From Graphilbum fragrans (lineage: Eukaryota; Ascomycota; Sordariomycetes; Ophiostomatales; Ophiostomataceae): a DNA stretch of 64,000 bases. The notes below the pieces were generated by a model. That model was not told where the DNA came from, made no database searches, and saw only the letters and a program-made list of their open reading frames with translations. The position numbers and the translations under genes were made by a program. The DNA lies in assembly GCA_001513895.1 (NCBI GenBank), contig LLKO01000022.1, positions 186,001 through 250,000 of the forward strand, given 5' to 3'. Shown piece after piece: positions 44,934 to 56,862 of this stretch (position 1 is its first letter; each line of letters begins with the position of its first letter).

Positions 44934-45783
44934 AGTGTTGCTGCAGCCACATTCCAGGCAGCAGGAGAAGAGCAAAAAATAGAAACTCCCAAAATACATC
45001 GACAGCCTCGTTTTTACGCGTGTTGGCTGGACGTCCTTGGTACTTATATACCGTTGCGAACGTCGTCGCGGTGGACGGCCATGGCAGTATTGGCAGTACG
45101 AGAAATGGGGTAAAACGTAGAAGCGCATTTACCGCCTTTCGCTGCACCCCACAGTGCCAACGTGGCGGATTACGGTGCGGCCAGCTCATGCGGATCCCCT
45201 GATAAGTGCCCAACGAAGCAGGAGCGACACGTACTAAGTGCCATAATTTTCACTCCTTCCCAGCCTGACGAATTTATTGCTGGCAAAATTTGTCAACAAC
45301 CAAGCTTGAGAAGAGAGAGCGCAAACCCAACCTCCTCTCTCTCTCTCTCTTTCTTTGGCCACCCGCCAGCATCGCCCAATCTCCTCCGCATTTTGTGTTT
45401 TGTATCACCTGGCTTCTCGTTTTGCTCCTCCTCGTCAAAAAGCGCTTTTTTGCGTTTGTCTGCGCGCGGGCCAGCAATAAGGGCGAGTCTCTTTCCCTGT
45501 ATTGCCGCCTTTTCTCAGGCAACCGTCAGAAATTAGGCGCTGGCCTGTTTTATTGTGTCATCTGTTGTCTCTTTCTGCGACAGCTTTCAGCGTTCTTCTC
45601 GTTGCCCGGCATCACAGAACCAGCCAATCCGGCATCGGCGTCTGCAGCGAGCATCGGTACCATCAGCAAGCGGCATCGACCACGCAAAAAAAGCGAAGAG
45701 ACCACAAAGCGAAGTGAAATAAAACACAGGCAGAACAAAGCGAAGCAGCAATCTTTTTTGAGATTCGGCTCATCCTTTTTTTG
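44934..45783. promoter_or_regulatory. Divergent upstream region, small membrane protein and EDC4-like gene
   Basis: About 850 bp. A (CT)n tract lies at about 45333-45351 and the sequence up to 45783 is C/T-rich in the sense of the EDC4-like gene, as is common for highly expressed fungal leaders. Open frames here are short and inconclusive. Confidence 0.4.
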
Positions 45784-48700
45784 ATGGCGTCCGAAGTCAA
45801 CGACCCGAAGCCCAAAGAGGCTGGGTCCGGCGTCGAGTCACTTCTGGCTCAGCTACGCAAGAAGTCGACGCAGGACAGCACCGCCGCAGCAACCAGTGGC
45901 GGTGCCAACGGGCCTTCGCCGGACATGTCGGCATTTGGCTACCAGTCTGCAAATGGCTTTCCAACGGCACCTGACTTTCCATTCAGCCTTGGCCACACGG
46001 GCCGTCTGACCACGGTAGCAGCAGCGTCGGCTGCCGGACTCTCGCATCTACCGACGGCTCCGACGCCTCCATCGGCCTCCGGGTTCACGGGTGCACAGTT
46101 TCCGCCGGGACTGCTGGGGTCGATTGGATCGGGTCGTCCCAACGGCGGACGAGGTGGCAGCAACCAGCTGCTGAACCTGCTCAATTTTGGGGGCGCGCAG
46201 CATTCGACCGCAGTAGCAGCACCATCGTCGCTGTCGCAGTCATTCCCGGCGCCACTAAGCTCGGCCTCGGAAGAATCGGAGGTGCCGCACCCTCCGGGTT
46301 CCGTTTCGGTGGCATCGTTGGGGCCGCGGATGATTCATGCTCCAGCTCCTGCTCCTTCGGATCCGACTGGCTATTTGGCTGCCCTTATGCATGGCACGCA
46401 CAAGGACGAGCCAGTGTCGAAGCCCGAGTCGCTGCCGTCGCCGTCGAACCATGTGCCGTGGTTATCGACGTCGCAGTCGAACGAGACGCAGCAGCTGCTG
46501 CTGAACCTACTGAACCAGCCGAAGCCAGCCCAGAACGCGCCGTCGTTCGCCGGCGATTCGGTGCACTCGGGACATTCTGTGCACTCGGGCCACTCGCTCG
46601 CGATTGCACCGGATTACCTGCCGCTGGAGGGCGTGCGGGACACAGGAGCGAGCCCCATCAACGACAACAACAACATGGTGGCCGTTCCCGAGGCACCCAT
46701 GGCACCGCCTTCCTACGAATATGAGGCGATGGCCAAGCCGCCGCTGGAGAGCACGGGCTCGTCGACGAAGATGCCCATGTTCAACCACCATAACCCGTTC
46801 GATGGCCTCGGCACGCCTTCGCCTGTGAGCCGGACACCTAAGTCGGTGACGACGCCGGAGGTCGCTAGCAAGAATGCGCCGTCTCCGAACCGCCACGTGG
46901 CAGGAAGCAACGGCCTGGTGCAGATTCTCAAGAAGCCGGCCAAGGACACGACCGAGATCGGATCGGTATCGGGGGCTGAGTCTCTACCTTCGCCGCGACG
47001 CACCACTTTGCAGCCTGAGCCTCGCATCACCCACCATGCGTTCCACGACCAGCAGCAGGCAGCTGAAGAGGCTGCGGATGGTGCTGGGAGCCGCGAGGAA
47101 GAGCCGGCGCCGTTCAACACCGTTGAGGATCTGGAAACCGGGGAGCACCAAAACACAATCGTGGATAATGGCAGCGATGAGGAGCCGATGAGCAGCAGCG
47201 GTGCTGATAAGGACACGCCGCACAGGACGGCTCTTGTGGCAGAGGAGGAGGAGGAAGAAGACGAAGACAAGGAAGAAAGCCAGCAGTCGTCGGAAGACAA
47301 CTCGCCGACGGGCACGCTGACGGCAGTGGGCAACGACTCGGACGGTACGATCGGCCGACAGGACCGCCGGGACCAGGAACACCAGGGTCACGTTGCAGAG
47401 AGCTGGGAGAGCGCGGATGCCGAAGAAATCATTGTCGAGGAAGAAGCGACGTCGCCCGTCAAGGTGTACAATTTCCCGATGAAGCCGTGGATCTCGATCG
47501 AAGTGCAGGACGACGGCGGCAAGGACGAGCGGCCGTCGTTCCGCGAAGAGTCGATGATGGACATTGCGCGGCTCAAGAAGGACTTCGACCAGATGGACCG
47601 CAACCTGGTAGCAGCGACCGACAGCTACATGGTCTACGGCATGTCCAAGGCCGGCGGTCTGCGCGTGATCCGGCAGTCGGACGGAAAGGACGCAAAGCTG
47701 TTCACGGACACCAAGGACCGCATCTTCAACGTGTCGATGTCGTCGAACGCGGCCGACCTGGCCGTGCCGCCCAAGGACGCGATTGTGGGCACAGGCATCA
47801 GCGGCACAGTGTACTGGGTCAAGATCCGCGAGGGCCAGACAGACCAGCTGGACCACGACCACCCGGAGCCGTATGGGTTTGCGCTGCCGCCGATCGTGTC
47901 GCAGGACGGAGACACGCCGGGCGGTGTGCTGAAAACGCGGGCGCGGACATCGACCAGCCACCCGGAATACTTTGCGGTGGGACGCGGCAAGGCGATCAAC
48001 ATTGTGTGGCCGGATTTCATCATCAAGACGGACATTTTCAAGCCGGGCCACGACCGCGTGGTCGACACGGAGCGGCTGGCCAAAATGTGTTCGCTCAAGA
48101 TCAACACGGGCAAGGCAGGCAAGGACTTCACGTTCAGCCAGGACGACACGGTGGTGGTGTCCCTGGATAAGTCGGGGCGCGTCAAGTTCTGGGATGTGCG
48201 GGATCTGACGGCCGCGCGCGAAGACGGGGACCCACGCAATCCGATGCCGGCACACACGTCGCTGGAGGTCAAGGAGCCGCTGATGACGCTAACGACGACG
48301 CCGGAGGGCGCCAAGGCGTGGCCGACGTCTGTGCTACTGCTGGATAAGATGCGGCCGTACCAGAAACGGTGTGCGCTGCGGTATATGATTGTGGGCATGA
48401 AGCAGAACCACACGCTGCAGCTGTGGGATCTGGCGCTGGGCAAGCCGGTGCAGGAGTTCAACCTGCCGCACAGCAAGGAGTCTGACGCGGTGTGCAGCGT
48501 TATGTACCATCCGCCGACGGGCATGATTGTGGTCGGCCATCCCACGCGCAACTCGGTGTATTTCCTGCACCTGTCGGCGCCCAAGTATGCGATGAAGAGT
48601 CTTTCGCAGGTCGACTACATCCAGCGGCTGACAGCGGCCGACGCGTCAATTCCGCAGCCCGAGTCGACAGCCGTCATCAGCGGCCTGCGCGAGTATTCGT

Positions 48701-51201
48701 TTGCGCACCGCGGGGACCTGCGCAGCCTAGATATTCTGCCGAACCCGGTGGCTTCGGCGGCGAGCGACAGCAGCGAAAACCAGGTTCTGTTTGAGCTGTA
48801 TGCGATGCATTCGATGGGGGTGCGGTGTCTGTTTATTCGCCAGGGCGAGCTGGGCTGGACCAAGGATAACAAGGTGATTGAGCCGGTGGACGCTGTCGAA
48901 GCAGGCAAGGTCAAGATCAGTAAGCTGAAGAACATAACTGCGCTGGGTGCGTCAGCCAACGGATCCGCCAACGCAGCGGCTTCAGTGGCGGCGGCAACGG
49001 CCACGGCCGCCTCCAACGAGGCGGCCGTGGCGCCTCCTCCGCCACGCATCATCGCCTCCCGAGGCACAGCAGCCGCGAAAGACCTGTTCCCGGCCACAGT
49101 GGCGTCGTCGCTGGAGTCAGAAGTAGATTCGGATCGCTACCTGCCCAATCGGTTCGCCGGCGGCAGCCACAAGGACGACGAATCGACGGCTACAGCGCGG
49201 CAAGGCCACAACGGCGGCAACAACAGTAGCAGCTACGCCAACAACGCCAACAGCAACAGCAACAACAACAATAGCGAGAGGACCGAGAAGAAGAGCCGCA
49301 AGAAGAAGGGCGCAGCAGCAGCTTCGGCCGATGCGTCCTCCTCGGGTCTCGGCACGGCGACTCCGGAGAGCTTCGGGACACGGTCCGGACGGACGCCGGA
49401 TGCATCGCGGTCGGGGCCGTCGCACCCTCCGCCGTCTGTGTCGGCTGGGGTGACGCAGGAGGCCGTCGACAGCCGCATCAACACGATGGAGGCGCGGATC
49501 TGCGAGCGGGTGTCGTCGTCAGTGCATGTGGCCTTTGACGATCTGCGGAAGCGGATGGACGAGCAGTTTCGGGCGCGCGACTCGGAGTTTGAACAGAAGC
49601 AGTTCCAGCTGCTGGAGCAGGTGTCCAAGGTGCTTAACAGCAACACGGAGAGCGTGCTAGGCCAGCTGATCCGCGACGAGTTCCACAAGACAATTCTGCC
49701 GACGATGCGTGATGACGTGACGCGCACTATTGCCTCGCGCATCGAAAACAGCATCCACGGCCAAATCTCGACGGTGCTGCAGCGCGAGCTGCACCGATCG
49801 CTGCCGGAACACGTCACGGCCGGCCTTCGCAACCCGGACGTCACTCGCGCCATCACCGACAAGGTGGCCAAGGCCGTGGGCAACCAAGTCGACCGACGCC
49901 TCGACGAAATGGTCAGCAGCCAGCTGCTGCCGTCGATCCAGACGCTCTCGAACCAGGCCGCTGCCACAGTGACGCAGAACATCCAGCACCAAATCACGGC
50001 GCAGATGGCCGACTTGCAGCAGTACCACGTGGCCCAGAACGCCAAGATGGAAGCGCTGTCGCGCGACCTCGAGAGCCTCGTCAACTCCATGTCCTCCATG
50101 GCTGCCTTCCAAAAGCAGCACCAGGCACAGCTGCAGAAGCTGCAAGCCCAGCTGAACCAGGCGATTGTCGCTCCGCCACCGCCTCCTCCTCCTCCCCCCC
50201 CTCCTCAGCAGCAGCAGCCTTCGTTCCCTGTGCAACCGCAACAGCATCAACAGCCCCCGCCGCCTCCTCATCAGCAGCATCTGGCCCAGCATCCGCAGCA
50301 ACTTCAACAACTTCACCATCAACAGCCGCAACAGCAGCACCAGCCGCATCAACATCAACAGCTCCAGCACCATCCACAGCATCAACACCAACAGCTGCAG
50401 GCGCACCCCCAGGGGCCCCGTGGCTTCGATGGCAACGGACCGTATCAGCATGCAGCCAGCCGTGTGGTGTCCAGCCAGATCTCCGGAGCAGGCACCTCGC
50501 CGTCGCAGCATTCCAACTCCAGCCAGCAGCATGCTCCTCCGCCGCCGCCTCCGCCTCCTCCACCGCAACAGCAGCAACAGCCTCTGCAACAGCAGCAGCC
50601 TCCCCAGGCGCAGCACCATCTCCTCTATGCGCCCAAGACCGCCGAGGAGCGCGACCGTCTGGAGACCGACAACCTCGTGGCCCAGCTGGACGACCTGCTG
50701 CGCGCTGCTAAATACGACGAGGCCATGATCCGCTGGCTCCAGAGCAACGGCAAGGAACAGGAGCTGTTCCAGCGCGCCATTGTCAACTACCGGCCGGACA
50801 TTATCGCTGATCTGCAGCCGCTGGTCCTGCTGTCTGTCGGCTCGACGGTCCTGCAAAACATCGAAGGGCCGCTGCTGCGCCAGAAGCTGGACTGGTTCGA
50901 GATGGTGGTCCTGCATCTATACCAGGCCATGAACCAACACCAACTGGTGAGTTTCCTGTTTCTGCGCTTCCATTTGATTTTCCTCTTCTCCTTTGTTTCC
51001 TGCTCCCTTTTGTAGCTCCCACTGACTTCTCAGGACGACCAAACTCGGAGCATCATGCCCAATGTGCTGGCGCACCTCCAGGGCCGCCTCGAGCAGACGC
51101 ACATGCTCGTCAGCAAGACGTCCTCCACCGACCCCATGCTCAAGACCATCTCCCAGCTCATGCCCATTCTCGGTCGCATTATCGATACCATCAGTGCCTA
51201 G
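45784..51201 (+). CDS. EDC4/Ge-1-like decapping scaffold (Pdc1-like, P-body protein)
   Basis: Two exons: 45784-50946 and 51034-51201, giving 1776 aa (1782 if the upstream acceptor giving 51016 is used); phase 0 in both cases. ATG 45784 starts MASEVNDPKPKE. A disordered Ser/Pro/Asn-rich N-terminus (about 1-555) is followed by a WD40-type domain from KVYNFPMKPWISIEV (about 560) to about 1020. Within it, GRVKFWDVRDLT and LQLWDLALGKPVQEF are clear blades. A Ser/Asn/Ala-rich linker leads to a long coiled coil (about 1225-1460, e.g. ARICERVSSSVHVAFDD). A Pro/Gln/His-rich tract follows (about 1460-1615), then a helical C-terminal domain (ERDRLETDNLVAQLDDLLRA...). This order is that of EDC4/Ge-1 and S. 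pombe Pdc1, which scaffold Dcp2 decapping in P-bodies. Confidence 0.92.
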
Positions 51202-51313
51202 AGAGCGCGCAAGACGGTGGCCGTTTGCCTCGAACCCCTCAGCTTGGAGAGTGCCTTGCTTATTGTGTGAGACACCGTGTTTCGCCTTTTACGTCGTTTA
51301 CTCCTTCCTGTAT

Positions 51314-51448
51314 GACGTCTGAATCGCTAGAGTCTTTTCGACTCTATTCTTCCCGTTCGGTGTCTGAGTCGATAAAGTCTTGTCGGCTCTGTTCTTCCTA
51401 TTTGACGTCTAGGCTGTTAAGCTCCTTTCGACTTGCTTCTTCTTGTTT
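51314..51448. repeat. Three tandem copies of a diverged 45-bp unit
   Basis: Copies at 51314-51358, 51359-51403 and 51404-51448 align without indels, sharing blocks such as GACGTCT at the start, AGTCTTTTCG in the middle and TTCTTCC near the end. A possible fourth, more decayed copy precedes them (about 51269-51313). Copy 1 includes a perfect inverted repeat (AGAGTC/GACTCT around TTTTC). Confidence 0.75.
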
Positions 51449-51584
51449 ATGCTTTTTTTACATACTTCTGCCAACATAGCGTAGCGTCCGCGCACAGTAT
51501 AACTATGGATTCGATGCCAACGGCCACCCGCTGGAGGAGATGAAGTGTGTGCAGTCGGGCGAGGTGGTCTTTTCTGTTTCAATG

Positions 51585-51656
51585 TCGTTGTTTCGTTGTT
51601 TCGTTGTTTCGTTGTTTCGTTGTTTCGTTGTTTCGTTGTTTCGTTGTTTTGTTGTC
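51585..51656. repeat. (TTTCGTTG)n tandem repeat
   Basis: About nine nearly perfect 8-nt copies, the last one degenerate (TTTTGTTG). It lies about 120 nt before the assembly gap. Confidence 0.9.
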
Positions 51657-51777
51657 TCTTCTCTTCTCTGATACTTTTCTTCTGATATGCCAGTAAGGCG
51701 TTCGGCGGCAGCCAGTCCTTTATCAATAAAAGTATTAGTTAAACTGCGTATATCTGTCTTCTGTCTTCTCTCTCCCC

Positions 51778-52261
51778 NNNNNNNNNNNNNNNNNNNNNNN
51801 NNNNNNNNNNNNNNNNNNNNNNNNNNNNNNNNNNNNNNNNNNNNNNNNNNNNNNNNNNNNNNNNNNNNNNNNNNNNNNNNNNNNNNNNNNNNNNNNNNNN
51901 NNNNNNNNNNNNNNNNNNNNNNNNNNNNNNNNNNNNNNNNNNNNNNNNNNNNNNNNNNNNNNNNNNNNNNNNNNNNNNNNNNNNNNNNNNNNNNNNNNNN
52001 NNNNNNNNNNNNNNNNNNNNNNNNNNNNNNNNNNNNNNNNNNNNNNNNNNNNNNNNNNNNNNNNNNNNNNNNNNNNNNNNNNNNNNNNNNNNNNNNNNNN
52101 NNNNNNNNNNNNNNNNNNNNNNNNNNNNNNNNNNNNNNNNNNNNNNNNNNNNNNNNNNNNNNNNNNNNNNNNNNNNNNNNNNNNNNNNNNNNNNNNNNNN
52201 NNNNNNNNNNNNNNNNNNNNNNNNNNNNNNNNNNNNNNNNNNNNNNNNNNNNNNNNNNNNN
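51778..52261. other. Assembly gap (484 N)
   Basis: Run of N. It is followed at once by 19 G residues (52262-52280), which probably caused the break. The missing sequence should contain the 3' part of the SET-domain gene. Confidence 0.99.
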
Positions 52262-52318
52262 GGGGGGGGGGGGGGGGGGGCCGCACGAGAAACAAGACAA
52301 CGGAGAACATCCACACAC

Positions 52319-53395
52319 AGCTGATGACAATTTCTTCGCCGGCTTTTATGGGCCGCGTCGCCATGACGTCGATGGTCAGCGAGCCGAGCGTGAACTTGCC
52401 AAAGGCACTGGGGTGTTAGGTGGGAGTACCGGGTGTCCTTTTACTTTGTAGGGAAGCGTGGGTGACCTACTTTGGATTGCATCCGTGGTTGAGACGCTGT
52501 GCCGTCGTTAGTATAATATACAGTCCCTCACAAAGCCAGGCAGGCTTCTCTCGCTGTAACCCACTGCAATCTCTGGAAAGAGCCCCTTGTGTGGCTGGCC
52601 GTTGATCACGATGCCAAACGCATTCGTGCGGATGACGTCCTCGACCACGCTCTTCTGGTGGCCCGACGACTGGGCTAGCCGCAGAAACCGACGTCGGTCT
52701 GGCAGCTGGTCAAACGCCTGCTGGAGAAGACGCGCGCTGCTCTGCGGCAATACCGTTGTCCGCGCATCGGGGACCAGCCGGCTGTCCACAACCATCGATG
52801 GCAGGCCCGACATGATGATTTGGAGCTGCGGGATGTCCTGTGTGGCCACCACGCCCTTTCCTTTGCCCGGCAGATCGGCGACGGCATAGCGTAGACGGCC
52901 AGACGGGCGGTGGCCGGTCGACTCCGTTCGATCCCCGGATGTTTCTGTTTCTTCGAGAAGATGCTGTCGCGCACTCCATGCTGGAAGAGGGTTCTCGACG
53001 GCGTCGAGGAGGCTGGCTGCTGCTTCGGGCTGGCCGACGATGCTGATTCCCAGGTGGTGGTTGAACGACGGGGCGGAGTAGACACAGAGTTTTGTTGTCG
53101 TCTTGTTGGTCGGACTGTCGGTACCGTCCGATTGAAAGGACTCTTCAAGACAGAATGGTCGATATTGCCAGGGGAGTCGGAGTCTCTGGTATTCTTCTTC
53201 TTGAGTACTTGGGAAAGCATTATCAGGTACGGGGAGTGGACAAGTGGTGCGAGGTTGAAGACGCGAAAGGGCATTCACAGGACATTGAAGCACCGAACTA
53301 GCTGCCCTCGAGCATTGGAGAAGGGTGGCTAGGACGCAAAAACGAGTCCAGGACAGAGGACATGTCTCCGAGTGGTTGTCTCCATGGCAAGGCAT
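52319..53395 (-). CDS. SET-domain protein, 5' part (3' end lost in the assembly gap)
   Basis: Exons in phase: 53395-52565, 52496-52471 (26 nt) and 52407-52319, after which a GTGTGT donor leads into the gap. The spliced SET core reads RTNAFGIVINGQPHKGLFPEIA, then RLNHGCNPNAF, then FTLGSLTIDVMATRPIKAGEEI. The NHGCNPN motif is the catalytic NHxCxPN signature. Upstream, RYAVADLPGKGKGVVATQDI is the start of the SET fold. This matches the fungal SET-domain family often named SET5-like; relatives methylate histone or other lysines, but targets of this subgroup are mostly unknown. The N-terminus from 53395 (MPCHGDNHSETC) has a hydrophobic segment and the start is uncertain. It is divergent from Trm6. 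Confidence 0.83.
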
Positions 53396-53895
53396 TGTGA
53401 TAGACTGTTGGGTGGTAGCATGTCATGTGTACCAAGACACCGCCAAGTTCTTGGTTTGCTGCACATGTCGAGCTGCCACACATCCTCCGGTCAACCACTC
53501 TAGGACAAATAAGCTTCAAGTTCCATGGTCGTAATGTAAGATTAGCCGGCAGTTTACGAGTGTTCCCGCATTTTCTGTTCATTGTGGGAGCTTATTTATT
53601 TGGCGTTTTTGTGTGTCTGTATTATTATTTTCTATTCCTTTTAAGGGTAGGACACAAAAACAAAAACAAAAAACAACAGCGATTCAAACTTGGCATTAAA
53701 GAATTTAGAGGATAAATCAAAGAATGGAGTGAATGGTGAAGTGTCGTGGCGATGTTAGCTTATCTCATCGTAGATTCGGTAGCTTTTGGCGATAAAGATA
53801 AGAGCTAGTCGCATCCAAACTTTTTTCTGGAGACTTTTTCTGTACAACTAATCTGCAAGGCAACCCGCGCGCACACCACACCCCCTGCTGCAGCC
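53396..53895. promoter_or_regulatory. Divergent upstream region, SET gene and Trm6
   Basis: About 500 bp between two start codons, AT-rich around 53580-53720. No coding exon or repeat is recognised. Confidence 0.4.
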
Positions 53896-55934
53896 ATGTC
53901 GTCAGTGATCCAGCCCAATGCGTGGGTTGGCCTGAAGCTGCCGTCAGAGAGCGTGCGGTTTCTCCAGATCGCACCCAATACGTGAGTGCAGGTAGAATTG
54001 TGGTTTTGATTTAGCACCAAGAACACGCAAAGAAAGCCCCAAAGACACGAGACAAAAGCTGACCCAGGCTTCTTTGCAGAACTATATCATTAGGCAAATA
54101 CGGGTCATTTCCGAGCAACCTGATTCTGCATCGACCATACCACCTGACATACGAGCTGCAGGACAAGCTCCCGGGCGAAGACTTTTGCCGGCTGCGGGTG
54201 GTGTCGGCGTCGGAAATCTACGCGGATGTATTCGCAGAAGAAGCGGCAGCAACTGCATCAGGCCGAAATGGCGGCAGTAGCAGCAGCACGCCGGACGACA
54301 CCGAAGCGGTAGAGGCGGCAGAGGCGACAGATGCAGACGCAGCACCAGCACAAGACGGCTTTGAGTACACGCTGATCGACGACCAAAGCCAAGCGGTGAT
54401 CGCACGATCGAACCGCGATGCGATTGACAAAAGCGCACGCCAAACGCTGACGACGGAGGAAATCGAGGCACTGAAGCGCGAGGGCACAGACGCGGGCAAG
54501 GACCTGATTGCCAAGCTTATGCTTTCGCACGGGGCGCTGGACCAGAAGACGACGTTCTCGCTGGCCAAGTACAAGCTGCTGAAGACGAAAAAGTACATCC
54601 GGCGGTTTTCGGTGCTGCCACTGGACGTGCAGACGCTGGGAAACTGGCTGCTAGGCGACAGGGAGGCGGGCGCCAAGATCATGGACCTGCGCGACGAGAT
54701 GATTGCGCTGCTGGGCTGCTGGGCCAACGTGCACTACGGCGGCGAGGACCGGTTTGTGGTGAACAAGCAGGTGCCGCGGAAAGAGGTCAATGGTACAGAA
54801 GAGACAGGGGAGACGGAAGGGACGGAAGAGACAGGAGAGACAGAACAGACAGAAGAGACGCTGCCGAGAGAACCAGCGATGCTGCCGCCTCCCACGACAG
54901 ACCCAGATCTGTCGGGCGGCCGCTGGCTCGTGGTGGACGACACAGGCGGACTGTTGGTCGCTGCGATGGCAGAGCGGATGGGGGTATTGGGGGTCAAGGT
55001 GGCAGATGCCGGGCCTGAGCTGCGGGAAGCGGAGGAGGGAACGGCAGCGGCGACAGAACCTACGGAAGCGGCCACACAGACAGCACAAACAGCACACCCC
55101 CGGCGGCCAAAGCGGCGTCCCGAAGACGACTTCCACACGCCGTATTCGCTCAACAACACGCTGACGCTGGTGCACGCCAACACGCAGCCCAACCTGGTCT
55201 ACCTCAAGTACTTTGGCTTCGACCACGCCGACACCCACCCGGTGCCGCATCCGCTCGCCGAGCACCTGCTCTGTCTGTCGTGGCTGCAGCTGCTGGACCC
55301 CGACAGCGACAGCACCTATGCCCAGCCGCCGCCCGAGCAGCCCGACGACGTGGTCGCCGCCTGGAAGCCCGCCCGCCGCGGCAACTACCACCGCAAGCGC
55401 CGCCGCTGGGCGCGCACTCACCACGTCGTCGACGCCACGCGCCGCGGCGGCTTCTCGGGGCTCGTGCTGGCGACGGCGATGGACCTCGTCTCTGTGCTGC
55501 GCCACACGCTGCCCCTGCTGGCCGGCGGCGCGCCCATTGCCGTGTACTCGCCGACCCTGGAGCCGCTGGTCGAGCTGGCCGACTGCTTCAGCGTCGGCCG
55601 CCGCACCGCGTGGCTGGGTCCCGGCGCGCCGCCGGAGCAGCTCGGCCAGACCGTCGAGCAGCTCGAGCAGTGGCCGGGCAGCGCCGCTTTCCCGCTGAAC
55701 CCCATGCTGCTGCTCAACGTGTCCGTCCAGACCAGCCGTGCGCGCAAGTGGCAGGTGCTGCCAGGCCGCACGCATCCGCTGATGACGGCCCGCGGCGGCT
55801 CCGAGGGCTACGTGCTAACCGGCTGGAAGGCCCGGCCGGCCGAAGGCCGGGTCACCGCCCGCGGCAAATACAAGCGCCGCAAGACCACCGCCGGCGAGCC
55901 CGTGGTGCTGGACGTCTCGGACGCGAGCGTATAG
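53896..55934 (+). CDS. TRM6: tRNA (adenine-58-N1) methyltransferase non-catalytic subunit Trm6/Gcd10
   Basis: Two exons in phase: 53896-53981 and 54080-55934, giving 646 aa; donor GTGAGT, acceptor TTTGCAG. The first exon begins MSSVIQPNAWVGLKLPSE and the join restores IAPNTTISLGKYGSFPSNLI followed by RPYHLTYELQDK, a strong Trm6 signature. Further conserved blocks are ARQTLTTEEIEALKREG, the YKLLKTKKYIRRFSVLPLD stretch and EMIALLGCWANVHYGG-like sequence. Trm6 pairs with catalytic Trm61 to make m1A58, needed for stability of initiator tRNA. Two acidic/low-complexity inserts are present (Ala/Asp/Glu near 80-105, and Glu/Thr repeats near 230-260), lengthening it relative to yeast (478 aa). The C-terminal half keeps the Rossmann-like fold. 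Confidence 0.93.
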
Positions 55935-56117
55935 GCCGGCAAGAGCAGGACACGTCGCTGCATTTGGTCCAAGATTTGGGCACTGGCATATCGCATATCA
56001 TGTTTCTATAGAGGGTTTTGGCGTCGGGCATAATGCACGGATTTATGTACAGGCCGCCTGTCTTCGTCTCTGTGTCTGTGTCTCGTTCTTTTTCGCCGGT
56101 CCCCTCCGTCGGTGTTC

Positions 56118-56862
56118 CTACAGCCCCTTGCCCATAAACTTGCGCTTCGTAAAGCTTAGCCACCACTTGCTCGGCTTGCCGTCCTCGCTGTCGTCGTAGA
56201 CCCGCGCCAATAAGCGCTGGGCCAGCTCCTGGCGCACCTGTGCGAGGTACTGCCGCAGAATCTCGGCCTCTTGCCGGTCGCGCGGCGGCTCGTACATCTG
56301 TCCATTGTTAGCGGCCGTTGCCCCTGCACTACTGCCTGGCGCCGTCTGGCACACCCACCTGATTCAACGGCCAGCCCGGGTCGCCCGGAATCGCAAAGTT
56401 GGTCTCGAGCGCCAGGTTCGTCACGTCTTTCGTGGCCTCGCGCACCGTCGCGCTCGGCTTGATCTTGCCCAGGCAGTCGCTGACAAACCAGATCCCGTAC
56501 ACCAGCAGCCGGTCCGCGGCGCCCTGGATCTCAAAGTTGCGGAAGAACGTGTTGGCCCGGAACAGCGCCAGCACCTCGTCCAGGATGTCGTAGCTCTCGC
56601 TGTCGGGGTCCGGCGACTCGTGCGCCGCCAGCGCCGGCGACGCCAGCGGCAGCGTGTACGCCGGTCCGCGCGTCTTGGTCCGCAGCGGCAGCAGCGTGAT
56701 CCCCCCGATCAGGCGGCCCTGCTGGACCGACGGGTCGCTGTTAAAGACAGAGTTGTAGGCCTGTGGTAGGATGGGGAGCCTGGTTAGCACGCGCCTCTGT
56801 GGTCTTCCACAAGCACCTCCAGAAATAAACAATAAGAGACAGCAATCACCACTCACCGGCAT
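56118..56862 (-). CDS. ARC18: Arp2/3 complex subunit 3 (ARPC3, p21-Arc)
   Basis: Three exons in phase: 56862-56857 (only 6 nt, ATG CCG), 56760-56359 and 56297-56118, giving 195 aa. The spliced start reads MPAYNSVFNSDPSVQQGRLI, the family N-terminus, so the microexon is needed. Further conserved parts are GGITLLPLRTKTRGPA, YDILDEVLALFRANTFFRNF, YGIWFVSDCLGKIK and the C-terminal WWLSFTKRKFMGKGL. An insert near residues 50-60 (PALAAHESPDPDSE) is typical of fungi. The subunit is a structural part of the Arp2/3 complex that nucleates branched actin at endocytic patches. Donors are GTGAGT and GTGGGT; CTAAC precedes the last acceptor. It converges on Trm6 with only about 180 bp between stops. Confidence 0.95.

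Larger units (their letters stand above)
51202..52318. other. Intergenic region with tandem repeats and a 484-base assembly gap
   Basis: Contains the EDC4 3' flank, a 45-bp triplicated repeat, a (TTTCGTTG)n tract, the gap of Ns and a 19-G run. The end of the minus-strand SET gene must lie in or across the gap. Confidence 0.6.

Noticed and set aside
54651..55775. 374-codon minus-strand frame
   Set aside because: Antisense to Trm6; Arg-rich shadow.
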